A stretch of DNA of 64,000 bases. Source: Marinobacterium lutimaris. Its GTDB lineage: Bacteria > Pseudomonadota > Gammaproteobacteria > Pseudomonadales > Balneatricaceae. The stretch covers positions 620,001-684,000 of the forward strand of contig NZ_FNVQ01000002.1 in the NCBI RefSeq assembly GCF_900108065.1, read 5' to 3'. Shown here piece after piece: positions 48,001 through 57,273 of the stretch. Every line of letters begins with the position of its first letter. The stretch's first letter is position 1. The notes beneath the pieces are model-generated. The model worked only from the letters and a program-made list of their open reading frames with translations. It did not search any database and was not told the origin of the DNA. The translations under genes and the position numbers were made by a program.

Positions 48001-48977
48001 TGGACAACGCCCTGCACGCGGCCGAGGAGCTGATCACCGCAATTCTGGATATCTCCAAGCTCGATGCCGGTGCGCTGGAGCCAAACTTCAGTCACTTTGC
48101 GCTGGATTCGATGTTCCAGCACCTGTCCACCGAGTTCAACGCAGTGGCTAAAGAGAAGGGGCTGAACTTCCACCACGTCAACTGCAAACAGGTGGTCTAC
48201 TCCGACCAGGCGTTGCTGCGCCGCATTCTGCAGAACTTCCTCTCCAACGCCATCCGCTACACCGCCAAGGGCAAGGTCCTGCTGGGTGCGCGCCACCAGG
48301 AAAACAGCCTGCGGCTGGAGGTCTGGGATACCGGTGTGGGTATCCCGGAAAGCAAGCTCTCCGAGGTGTTCGAGGAGTTCCGTCGCATCGACAACCCGAA
48401 ACACAGCGAAGTCAAAGGGCTGGGCCTGGGTCTGGCCATCACCGAACGTATCGCGCGGATGCTGGACCACAGCGTTAACGTACGCTCCTGGCCCGGCCAG
48501 GGCACGGTATTCAGCGTCAGCGTGCCTCTCGGTGATCCCAGCAAGGCGCAGAAGCCGAAACCGGAGCAGCGCGGCTGGATCCGCAGCAAGGGACTCAACG
48601 GCATCAAGGTGCTGGTGATCGACAACGAGCCGAAGATTATCGAGGGGATGTCAGCCCTGCTGAAAGGCTGGTCCTGCGAGGTGATGACCGCACTCTCCGG
48701 CCCCGAAGCTTTGCAAAAGGTGCAGGCGGAAAACTGGGAACCGGACATCATGCTGGTGGATTATCACCTGGGGGAAACGGAAACCGGCATCATGGCGCTC
48801 AACGACCTGGCGCCCTGCTGGGAGCAGCCGATTCCCACGGTGGTGATCACCGCAGACAGAACCGATGAGGTCCGCGAAGAGATCCTCGCCTGCGGCGCCC
48901 AGCTGCTAACCAAGCCGGTCAAACCCGCCGCCCTGCGGGCGTTGATCAACAAGATGATCGCTACAGCGCGCGCCTGA
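45048..48977 (+). CDS. crbS: Transporter-like hybrid sensor histidine kinase (CrbS/MxtR type)
   Basis: The N-terminal half (about 1-500) is a full SSS-family transporter module with 12-13 helices. Two PAS domains follow (about 650-770 and 780-900), then a coiled coil and HisKA with phospho-acceptor His953 (FLASASHDLLQPLNA). After the ATPase domain (about 1065-1165; WDTGVGIPESKLSEVFEEF) comes a C-terminal receiver with Asp1238 (IMLVDYHLG). Residues count from ATG 45048 (MLSGWTIILISLAYL); a TTG at 45024 is an alternative start. CrbS/MxtR proteins control acetate use through CrbR/ErdR, matching actP, acs and the regulator here. Confidence 0.88.
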   Translation: MLSGWTIILISLAYLCLLFGLAYYGDKSDAGKKWASNPVVYSLSLAVYCSSWTFYGAVGRAASTGWEFMATYLGPVLVFLLAWRVIEKIILISKQQNITSISDFISSRYGKSQSLAVLVTLIGVLGTIPYIALQLKAVAISYNALAPGATEALSKGSDTALFVALAMAVFGILFGTRHIDATEHHEGLVLAVAFESIIKLTAFLSVGLFVTFGLFGSLDTMLHSLQSQLVNNPNFTAPLGDSFLTEIILACGAAICLPRQFHVTIVENTRNRNLRTARWLFPLYLILLSLFVLPIATGGIMFFGPNSADADIFVLLLPLVGGHEYLATFAFIGGLSAATSMVIVASITLATMVCNDIVMPVLLRIPRLRLAEAADLGALLLRVRRITIVTLLLLGYFYYRILGDQGSLASFGLLAFVAAIQFLPAILGGIYWKRGNRRGALAGLSAGFLLWVYTLVLPAMQSAHLIPTQLLPGWDTPFWATPTSLFGLQFFDPLTHGVIWSLSINLLLYIAVSMLTNQRLVDRIQASAFTNVHTKHFAEPGRMTRQVSVGDLQMLTERFLGISRTQHAFTTYALHRGEDPALPGAKATPELIQHTERLLAGAIGSSSARIVMDSTLRGKEMEIGDVVAIVDEASQALRFSRSLLQSTIENISLGISVVDQNLRVVAWNQRYIDMFNYPEGLVCVGRPIEEIFRYNAVRGEYGLSNGPLDDQVAERLAVISSGEPHAFERYRPDGTVLEVRGNPMPNGGYVNTYMDITEHKRTEEALRESEQNIRVYTDNVPVLIAYLDPDRNFLFVNKAYADTFGIDRHTIAGTPSRAILPPDEHEHRHHYIRKVLNGERQRFETRMPTRDGSERYAEVTYIPHVGEYGDLLGYFTLYQDITERRKAEIALQETNENLEQRVRERTHALSVVNKELRKENTVRALMEDELRQAKSDAEAANLGKTRFLASASHDLLQPLNAARLFTSALAQQSHEPETTQLVSNLDNALHAAEELITAILDISKLDAGALEPNFSHFALDSMFQHLSTEFNAVAKEKGLNFHHVNCKQVVYSDQALLRRILQNFLSNAIRYTAKGKVLLGARHQENSLRLEVWDTGVGIPESKLSEVFEEFRRIDNPKHSEVKGLGLGLAITERIARMLDHSVNVRSWPGQGTVFSVSVPLGDPSKAQKPKPEQRGWIRSKGLNGIKVLVIDNEPKIIEGMSALLKGWSCEVMTALSGPEALQKVQAENWEPDIMLVDYHLGETETGIMALNDLAPCWEQPIPTVVITADRTDEVREEILACGAQLLTKPVKPAALRALINKMIATARA

Positions 48978-49001
48978 GGCAGGCTTCACACCCTCAGGCG
49001 C
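48970..49001 (+). terminator. Possible terminator hairpin at the end of the sensor kinase gene
   Basis: GCGCCTGAGG and CCTCAGGCGC form a perfect 10-bp stem around a 12-nt loop that spans the stop codon. Only AGTGTTTAA follows, so the T-tract is weak. Confidence 0.45.
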
Positions 49002-49026
49002 AGTGTTTAAAGTTAAGGCATATCAA

Positions 49027-49093
49027 TTACCTGCCACTGCTGAATTGCGTATAGTTGGGCCGGTAAGAGGTGAGCGCCAATGGATGGCGCTCA
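49027..49093 (+). promoter_or_regulatory. Putative promoter and leader hairpin of the phosphotransferase operon
   Basis: TTACCT, 17 bp and TATAGT (49027-49055) could start transcription near 49062. A perfect 9-bp hairpin, TGAGCGCCA-ATGGA-TGGCGCTCA (49071-49093), then lies in the leader 44 bp before the ATG. The -35 is weak. The hairpin is certain as sequence; its role is unknown. Confidence 0.4.
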
Positions 49094-49136
49094 CATAAGT
49101 GCAGCAGAAAGCACGCACAAGACTAAATGGACTTAG

Positions 49137-49739
49137 ATGACCCTCTACGACTTGAAACCCGCTTTTCAGAACCTGCTACGCCCCTTGGTCGGTCGGCTAG
49201 CCGCTGCAGGTATCACTCCCAACCAGGTGACGGCTGCGGCCTGCATAGCGTCGATCGCTTATGGGCTGGCACTCTTCTTTGTCGACACACCGCTCCTGTG
49301 GCTCGGCCTGCCCGTGTTTCTGCTGTTACGGATGATGCTGAACGCCATCGACGGCATGCTGGCCCGAGAGCACAACATGACCAGCCGCGCCGGCGTCGTC
49401 CTCAATGAAACCGGCGACCTGATCTCCGATGCCGCCCTCTACCTCGCCTTTATCGGCATCGCCACGTTGAACGACTTTTCAGTGGTACTTTTCGTACTAT
49501 TCGCCTGGCTGGGTGAGGTGGTGGCCATTCTCGGCTACAGCCTGTGCCAGCAAAGAATCAATTCGGGTCCGCTGGGCAAAAGCGACCGCGCCTTTGTGAT
49601 GTCCGCAATTGCCCTGCTGTTCGCCGTTGCACCAGACCTGCTGAACAGCATCGTCAATTTCCTGTTTATCGCTCTGAATATCCTCGCAGCTCTCACCCTC
49701 ATCAACCGCAGCCAGAAGGTGATTAAATTCCATGGATAA
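49137..49739 (+). CDS. CDP-alcohol phosphotransferase family membrane protein
   Basis: Integral membrane enzyme family that joins a CDP-alcohol lipid to an acceptor alcohol. The 200-residue protein has about six helices. The signature D-x2-DG-x2-AR-x8-G-x3-D-x3-D is present with two changes. It reads N69-AI-D72-G73-ML-A76-R77 ... G86-VVL-N90-ETG-D94, so the first and third Asp are Asn. The last, catalytic Asp is kept. The reverse gene order and fused partner set it apart from pgsA or pssA. Overlaps the next gene by 8 bp. Substrates unknown. Confidence 0.85.
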   Translation: MTLYDLKPAFQNLLRPLVGRLAAAGITPNQVTAAACIASIAYGLALFFVDTPLLWLGLPVFLLLRMMLNAIDGMLAREHNMTSRAGVVLNETGDLISDAALYLAFIGIATLNDFSVVLFVLFAWLGEVVAILGYSLCQQRINSGPLGKSDRAFVMSAIALLFAVAPDLLNSIVNFLFIALNILAALTLINRSQKVIKFHG

Positions 49740-51486
49740 GGACAAACTTGCCACCCCGCTTGAGGACAGGCTCGACCAGTTTTACGCGGCAGACGGCACC
49801 AAGATCGTATTTCGCCACTGGCATCCTGAAACATTTAACCAGCGTATTCTGGTGCTGCTGCATCGCGGCCATGAGCACTCTGCCCGCATGGCGGAGATGG
49901 CCGATTTTTTCGTCCAGCAGGGCTACAGCGTTTACGCCTGGGATGCGCGCGGTAACGGCCTGTCCGAGGGTGAACGGGATCACGCCGACAGTTATGCCCA
50001 GCTGGCGCACGACCTGGATCTGTTTATCCAGCGCATCGAGGAAGAGAGCGGTATTAACCGCGATCAATTCGTAGTGATCGCCAGCAGTGTGGGCGCGGTA
50101 ATAGCCACAGCCTGGCTGCACGACTACGCACCGAAGATCCGTGGCATAATCCTCGCCACTCCAGCCTTCAAGATTCGCCTGTACATACCGTTTTCAGAAC
50201 CGTTGCTGGCAGTGGCGCAGAAATTCAAACTCATGCCCCGGGTCAGCAGCTACGTAAAATCGCGCATGCTGACCCACGATCGCCAGCAACAGCAGATCTA
50301 TAACGAAGACCCGCTGATCTCCACGTCGATCTCTACGCCCCTGCTGCTGGATACACTGAAAACCGGCCGTCGGCTGGTGGATGACGCCGGCGCTATCACC
50401 ACCCCGCTGTTACTGCTCTCTGCCGGCAAGGACTGGGTGGTGCACCGCTCACCTCAGCGCAGGTTCTACGAGCGCCTGAGCTCAGAACACAAGGAGTGGC
50501 ACTACAACCCGAACGCCCACCATGCCCTGTTTATCGAAGATGACCGCAACGCCACCTACCAGCGCTGCCTGACATTTATAGAATCGGTATTTGAGCGCGA
50601 ACCCCGGGTGCCCGACCTGTGCAACGCCGATCAACACGGTTACAGCCGCGATCGCTACGATGCCATGGCGCTACCCTGCTACAACCCGTCTTATCCGCTA
50701 ATGCGCTGGACGATCAAACAGTTCGGCGGCATTAGCCAGGGGATTAAAATCGGCCGCGATCTGGGGTTCGATTCCGGCGCTTCGCTGGAGTACGTCTACA
50801 ACAATACCGCCACAGGCAAGAGCCCCATCGGCCGCTGGATCGACCGGATCTATCTGGATTCACCAGGCTGGCAGGGCATACGCCAACGCAAGGTGCTGCT
50901 GAAACAGCAGATCAACCGGTGTATCGACTCACTCAAGGCAAGGCAGGAAAACGACGACTCAGCACTAATCCGCATCGTTGATATCGCCGCCGGTAACGGC
51001 CAATACCTGTTCGAACTCGCCGCTCAGCATGCCGATATGGAACTGGAACTCCGCGACCTGAAGAGCAATAACATCGATATCATGTCGCGCGTTATCAGCG
51101 AACGAAACCTCGACGAACGCGCCCAGGCGGTAAAGGCCGACGCCTTTGCCGCTCAAACCTATTCCAGCGAAGAGCGCTACCAGATCGCCGTGTCCTCCGG
51201 CGTATTTGAGCTGTTCAGCACTAATGCCTTTATCACCGCCGCCATCAAAGGTATCCACAGCCAGCTCGGTGATAACGGGTTTTATGTTTATACCAATCAG
51301 CCCTGGCACTCGCAGCAGAAGCTGATCGCCAAGACGCTGAACGACCACCAGGGCAAGCTCTGGAGCATGCGCTGCCGTACTCAGGCGGAAATGGATGCCC
51401 TGGTTGAAGCGGAAGGGTTTAAAAAGATAGGCATGCTGATCGACAACACCGGCATGTTTACCGTATCGATCGCTCGGAAAGGCTAG
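49732..51486 (+). CDS. Fused alpha/beta hydrolase - SAM methyltransferase
   Basis: A 584-residue, apparently cytosolic two-enzyme fusion. The N-terminal half resembles monoacylglycerol lipase-type hydrolases. Its nucleophile elbow is ASSVG (Ser119, with Ala in place of the first Gly), with probable acid Asp234 (AGKDWVV) and His264 (NAHHALFIED). A linker (about 280-390) leads to a class I methyltransferase with VDIAAGNGQYL at 416-426 and a terminal GMFTVSIARKG strand. Translationally coupled to the phosphotransferase, it suggests a lipid head-group or acyl modification pathway. The product is unknown. Confidence 0.82.
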   Translation: MDKDKLATPLEDRLDQFYAADGTKIVFRHWHPETFNQRILVLLHRGHEHSARMAEMADFFVQQGYSVYAWDARGNGLSEGERDHADSYAQLAHDLDLFIQRIEEESGINRDQFVVIASSVGAVIATAWLHDYAPKIRGIILATPAFKIRLYIPFSEPLLAVAQKFKLMPRVSSYVKSRMLTHDRQQQQIYNEDPLISTSISTPLLLDTLKTGRRLVDDAGAITTPLLLLSAGKDWVVHRSPQRRFYERLSSEHKEWHYNPNAHHALFIEDDRNATYQRCLTFIESVFEREPRVPDLCNADQHGYSRDRYDAMALPCYNPSYPLMRWTIKQFGGISQGIKIGRDLGFDSGASLEYVYNNTATGKSPIGRWIDRIYLDSPGWQGIRQRKVLLKQQINRCIDSLKARQENDDSALIRIVDIAAGNGQYLFELAAQHADMELELRDLKSNNIDIMSRVISERNLDERAQAVKADAFAAQTYSSEERYQIAVSSGVFELFSTNAFITAAIKGIHSQLGDNGFYVYTNQPWHSQQKLIAKTLNDHQGKLWSMRCRTQAEMDALVEAEGFKKIGMLIDNTGMFTVSIARKG

Positions 51487-51502
51487 CTCAGAACGAGGGT
51501 TT

Positions 51503-51630
51503 GTAGACAGCACGCCCCGTGCCGATTGAGTTGGCGCGGGCCAATCAGAACCACCCAGGCTAATCGCGACGGGGCGTCGCTCCTACGAATAGTGTGATAA
51601 CACCATCGCAGGAGGCGTGCCCTCGCGCCG
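51503..51630. repeat. Cluster of three REP-like palindromes between convergent genes
   Basis: Plus unit 51503-51525 (contains GCACG-CCC-CGTGC), minus unit 51564-51586 (GTAGGAGCGACGCCCCGTCG on the minus strand) and plus unit about 51607-51630 (GGAGGCGTGCCCTCGCGCC). They lie in the 156-bp gap between two convergent genes, a usual place for REP elements, and may serve as a bidirectional 3'-end structure. Confidence 0.7.
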
Positions 51631-51642
51631 CTAAGACTTGGC

Positions 51643-52308
51643 TTAAACCTGGGTCTTCGGCGGCTCGACACCAAGGCGCTGCGCCGCGATCACGGCCTGG
51701 GTGCGGCTATGGACACCCAGTTTGCGCAGGATAGCGGTAACGTGTGCCTTGATCGTGGCTTCGGATACGCTGAGCTCGTAGGCGATCTGCTTGTTCAACA
51801 GGCCTTCGGTCAGCATGGTCAGTACGCGGAACTGCTGCGGTGTCAGGGATGCCAGCGCTGCAGCAAACTTCTGATCTTCTTCGGTGACCAGGTCATCCAG
51901 GGTGTCGGAGATCTCCTGCGGCAGCCACTCATCCCCCTGGAGCACAGCGGTAATCGCTTCAGAGATCACTTCCAGCGGTGCTGATTTGGGAATAAAGCCG
52001 GAGGCGCCGTAATCGATCGCCCGCTTCATCACGTTGGGCTCTTCGCTGCCGGAAACAACCACGACGGGAATTCCAGGATGCTGACCTCGCATAAAGACCA
52101 GGCCAGAAAAACCCTGGGCGCCGGGCATGTGGATATCGAGCAAAACCAGGTCGGCATCGCCATGCGCCTCAGCGGTTTCTTGCACGGCTGCCAGTGTATC
52201 CGCTTCCAGAATGGCGACTCCCGGCACTGCCTGCATCACCGCCTGCTTCAGTGCTGCACGAAACAGCGGGTAGTCGTCAGCAATGATGATCTTCTGGGCC
52301 AGCTGCAT
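51643..52308 (-). CDS. crbR: LuxR-type response regulator of acetate metabolism (CrbR/ErdR type)
   Basis: The receiver domain (1-120) has the acidic pair DD at 11-12 and phospho-acceptor Asp58 (ADLVLLDIHMPG). The LuxR HTH is at about 150-212 (LTPQQFRVLTMLTEGLLNKQIAYELSVSEATIKAHVTAIL). Length 221. It lies next to acs and near a CrbS-like kinase, so acs/actP activation is the likely role. A TATGAT -10 at 52382-52377 suggests its own promoter, with a TAGAC dyad centred near -45 inside the acs terminator. Confidence 0.87.
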   Translation of the reverse strand: MQLAQKIIIADDYPLFRAALKQAVMQAVPGVAILEADTLAAVQETAEAHGDADLVLLDIHMPGAQGFSGLVFMRGQHPGIPVVVVSGSEEPNVMKRAIDYGASGFIPKSAPLEVISEAITAVLQGDEWLPQEISDTLDDLVTEEDQKFAAALASLTPQQFRVLTMLTEGLLNKQIAYELSVSEATIKAHVTAILRKLGVHSRTQAVIAAQRLGVEPPKTQV

Positions 52309-52376
52309 ACCTCGTTCCCCTTTGCCTGCGATCCTGCTTCGGGATCTTGCCTGATTCCGGAATTTCCAAGCTGAGG

Positions 52377-52382
52377 ATCATA
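52377..52382 (-). promoter_or_regulatory. Possible -10 element of the response regulator gene
   Basis: TATGAT (5 of 6) on the minus strand, about 70 bp upstream of the start codon and just after the acs terminator. No good -35; the dyad at 52408-52422 occupies the activator position near -45. Confidence 0.35.
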
Positions 52383-52400
52383 TCAGGATTGAAAAAAAAA

Positions 52401-52429
52401 CGCCCTGTAGACAGTGTGTCTACAGGGCG
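52401..52429. terminator. Strong terminator after acs, containing a TAGAC dyad
   Basis: CGCCCTGTAGACA, loop GTG and TGTCTACAGGGCG form a perfect 13-bp stem flanked by nine A on one side and five T on the other, so it can work in both directions. It lies between the acs stop and the regulator gene. The stem includes TAGAC-AGTGT-GTCTA (52408-52422), close to the proposed operator. Confidence 0.92.
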
Positions 52430-52465
52430 TTTTTATCTGCAAAACTGTGAGCGACTAGACGCCTG

Positions 52466-54421
<1,956 letters not shown>

Positions 54422-54522
54422 GGTTTTGCCCCTAGCCTTGGTATTTTGTTTTTATACAGATCTGGCTCTGGTCTTATGTTGTTATAGGTGACCAGAGATT
54501 GAGTGTTCATAATCTGCATAGA

Positions 54523-54580
54523 GTTATACTTGAGTGGTGCTAAGCCCCTGAATTAGACATTGGTCTATCGATTCTTAGAC
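54523..54580 (-). promoter_or_regulatory. acs promoter with candidate regulator sites
   Basis: A TATAAC -10 (54528-54523) would start transcription near 54516, leaving a leader of about 95 nt. In place of a -35 there is the dyad TAGAC-ATTG-GTCTA (54554-54567), centred near -44. A second half-site TTAGAC (54575-54580) begins 22 bp from the first, on the same helix face. The positions suit an activator; its identity is inferred. Confidence 0.5.
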
Positions 54581-54672
54581 TAAAGAACTTGGTTATTGCA
54601 AGTATGTGAACACTTACAAACAGAGGTATAGCGCTCAAGCCTGACTATGAACAACATTAATGACAAACTGAG

Positions 54673-56043
54673 TTAGAACTCGATCCCTTCCTCCCGCATC
54701 CTTGCCAGTTTGTACCTGAGGGTGCGTGGACTGATCCCCAGTTTCTCCGATGCATCCTTGCGACTGCCACCACAAGCGTTGAGCGCATCGATGATCAATT
54801 GATATTCACGCTGACGCAGATCCTGGCCGAGTACACCGGCCTGCTCCTCGGTTTCTGCCGCTACAGCGGGTGCTGAGACGGCCGCCACTGAACCGCCGGC
54901 GAGCGGAATCGCTCCGCCGGACAGATGCAGGTCAGCGCCATCGATCAGGCTGGCCGGCTGCAGAATCAACGCTCGCTGAATCGCGTTATCCAGCTCCCTC
55001 ACGTTGCCGGGCCAGTCGTGCTCACGCAGGATCGCCTCAGCCGCGGGGGTCAGCTGCACCCGGCCACGTTTCATCTTGCCGCCATGACGGGCAAGAATTC
55101 TGCGCGCCAGCGGAACGATATCCTCGCGCCGCTCACGCAGCGGCTGCCACTGCAGCGGGAACACGTTCAGACGGTAATAGAGATCCTCGCGGAAGCGGCC
55201 CTCGGCCACGTACTCCTCGAGCTTGCGGTTACTGGTGGCCAGCACGCGCACATCCAGCTGAATCGTCTTGCGCCCACCGATCCGCTCCACCTCCTGCTCC
55301 TGCAGCACGCGCAACAGTTTCGCCTGCAGGCCAAGATCCATCTCACTGATCTCATCAAGCAGCAGCGTGCCACCGTTAGCCTGCTCAAACTTGCCGGGAG
55401 CGCTGGTGTAGGCGCCGGTAAAAGCGCCCTTCTCGTGACCGAACAGCGTGGCTTCGAGCATATTTTCCGGGATAGCCGCACAGTTAATCGCCACGAAAGG
55501 CGCTTTGCAGCGCGGAGAGTGGTCATGAATATAGCGCGCCAGCACCTCTTTACCGGTACCGGATTCACCGGTGACCAGCACGGTGGAATCGGTCTGCGCC
55601 ACGCGCTGTGCCAGTTGCAAAAGCTGCTGGCTACCGGCCGACTCCGCCACCGGTGCTTCTCGTTCGCCACGTTTATCACTGCCCATGCCGGCATGGTTGT
55701 GGATCAGCTCGATCAGCTGTTCCGGTTCGAAGGGTTTCATCAGGTAATCGACGGCGCCGTTGCGGATCGCATCCACCGCTTTTTCCACCTGTCCGAACGC
55801 AGTGATCAGCGCCACGGGGATCGCCGGATAATGTTTACGCACCTGCGCCAGCAACTGATGGCCGTCGATACCCGGCATGTTCACATCGGAAACCAGCATC
55901 TCAACGGGCTGCTTTTTCAGCAGCTCCAGCGCTTCCTCACCACTGCCGGCGGTCAGATGCTCGATATCGGCCAGCTCCAGCGTGTCCGCCAGCGCTTCGC
56001 GCAGTTCCAGATCATCTTCGACGATGAGTACACAAGGTGTCAT
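54673..56043 (-). CDS. fleR: Flagellar sigma-54 response regulator FleR (FlrC)
   Basis: Activates sigma-54 flagellar promoters when phosphorylated by FleS. The receiver has Asp53 (MLVSDVNMPG). The AAA+ domain has GESGTGKE (159-166) and the sigma-54-contact loop GAFTGA (206-211). A Fis-type HTH is at the C-terminus (DALNACGGSRKDASEKLGISPRTLRYKL). Length 456. Its ATG overlaps the fleS stop (ATGA). Confidence 0.95.
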   Translation of the reverse strand: MTPCVLIVEDDLELREALADTLELADIEHLTAGSGEEALELLKKQPVEMLVSDVNMPGIDGHQLLAQVRKHYPAIPVALITAFGQVEKAVDAIRNGAVDYLMKPFEPEQLIELIHNHAGMGSDKRGEREAPVAESAGSQQLLQLAQRVAQTDSTVLVTGESGTGKEVLARYIHDHSPRCKAPFVAINCAAIPENMLEATLFGHEKGAFTGAYTSAPGKFEQANGGTLLLDEISEMDLGLQAKLLRVLQEQEVERIGGRKTIQLDVRVLATSNRKLEEYVAEGRFREDLYYRLNVFPLQWQPLRERREDIVPLARRILARHGGKMKRGRVQLTPAAEAILREHDWPGNVRELDNAIQRALILQPASLIDGADLHLSGGAIPLAGGSVAAVSAPAVAAETEEQAGVLGQDLRQREYQLIIDALNACGGSRKDASEKLGISPRTLRYKLARMREEGIEF

Positions 56044-57122
56044 AAATCCGTTCCGCTCTCTTCAGCCGCCGAACCGTCGGCAGCCATTTCCATAAGGGGT
56101 AGTAAAAAGGTAGCGCAGGTGCCAGTACCGGGCTTGGACAGAATCTGGAATTCACCGTGATGGGCACGGGCGATCACCTGGGCCACGGCCAGGCCCAGCC
56201 CGGTGCCATGGGATTTTGTGGTGTAAAACGGCTCCAGCGCCTGGCGCACCTGTTCCGGGCTCATACCCGGCCCGGTATCGACCACATCCAGACGCAGCCT
56301 GCTGTTCTCTTCGGCCAGGCGAATGGTCAGTTCGGCCCCGTCACCACCGGCCTGGAGCGCATTGTTGACCAGGTTCATAACCGCTCCCAGCAACGCTTCC
56401 AGGTTGCACTGGACCACGGCATCAGGAGCCTGATTGACCAGGTGGCAGTCCGCATCGGCGCTGGCCAACGGCATATCCAGCAGATCATCGATACGCATTT
56501 CCAGTTCTCGCCCGGTCACCCGGTTTTCAAGCTTGGTTTCACCGCGGGCAAAGATCAGCATATCGCGTACCTGCTGCTCCAGGTGAGTCAGGCGTGACTT
56601 CACCTTGCCGGCAAAGCGTATCCGCTTGTCATCATCCAACTGGGGCGCGCCAAGGTGGCTGGCGTAGAGCAACGCAGCCGAGAGCGGTGTGCGCACCTGA
56701 TGCGCCAGCGAGGCCATCATCCGGCCCATTTCGGAGAGGCGCTGATAGTGATGCAGTTTATTCTGCAAAAGACGTGTATCGGTCTGATCCGAGAGAAAGA
56801 CGAGCTGGCCGGGCTCTCCCTCCAGCGCCCGGGTGGCGAGGCTGACCCTCTTGCCGTTTTTCAGCGAAACTTCGTGGCCATCATCGGGCCGCGGCGCAAA
56901 ACAGGCGTTGATCACATCCACCCAGCGCTGGCCGCTGAGCTCGACACCCAGCAGCTCCCGCGCGGCAGGATTGCTCTCGGTCACCAGACCGCGATTATCG
57001 ATTACCAGCACACCACTGGGCATCTGGTCGATCAGGCGTCTTAGCCGCGCTAAAGCCTGGCGCTCCTGTTTGAGACGGGCAACCTCCGCTTCCAGCTCGG
57101 CGATCCGCTGTTTGTCACTCAT
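56040..57122 (-). CDS. fleS: Flagellar sensor histidine kinase FleS (FlrB)
   Basis: Cytosolic kinase for FleR. It has an N-terminal coiled coil (about 5-30) and a PAS domain (about 30-115; GVLVIDNRGLVTESNPAARELLG). HisKA has His141 (ASLAHQVRTPLSAAL), and the ATPase domain includes VDTGPGMSPEQ and KSHGTGLGLAV. No membrane helix. Length 360. ATG at 57122. A tandem repeat array lies just upstream. Confidence 0.94.
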   Translation of the reverse strand: MSDKQRIAELEAEVARLKQERQALARLRRLIDQMPSGVLVIDNRGLVTESNPAARELLGVELSGQRWVDVINACFAPRPDDGHEVSLKNGKRVSLATRALEGEPGQLVFLSDQTDTRLLQNKLHHYQRLSEMGRMMASLAHQVRTPLSAALLYASHLGAPQLDDDKRIRFAGKVKSRLTHLEQQVRDMLIFARGETKLENRVTGRELEMRIDDLLDMPLASADADCHLVNQAPDAVVQCNLEALLGAVMNLVNNALQAGGDGAELTIRLAEENSRLRLDVVDTGPGMSPEQVRQALEPFYTTKSHGTGLGLAVAQVIARAHHGEFQILSKPGTGTCATFLLPLMEMAADGSAAEESGTDL

Positions 57123-57178
57123 TGCATAGAACTCATTCTGCGGCGCTCACTGCTCGGGAATTCTCACCGGATACCTAT

Positions 57179-57262
57179 TAATTTAGCCAAATAATTTAGG
57201 CGAATAATTTAAGCGAAAGTACCTTGGGCGAAAGTACCTGGAACTTAAGTACCTGGGGCGTA
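57179..57262. repeat. Six-unit tandem array (3 x 13 bp + 3 x 15 bp) between fleQ and fleS
   Basis: Three 13-bp units near TAATTTAGGCGAA (57179-57191, 57192-57204, 57205-57217) are followed without a gap by three 15-bp units near AGTACCTKGGGCGAA (57218-57232, 57233-57247, 57248-57262). On the minus strand most units begin TTCGCCYAA. The array fills over half of the 151-bp gap between the fleQ stop and the fleS start. Confidence 0.9.
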
Positions 57263-57273
57263 TTAGTTGGCAC

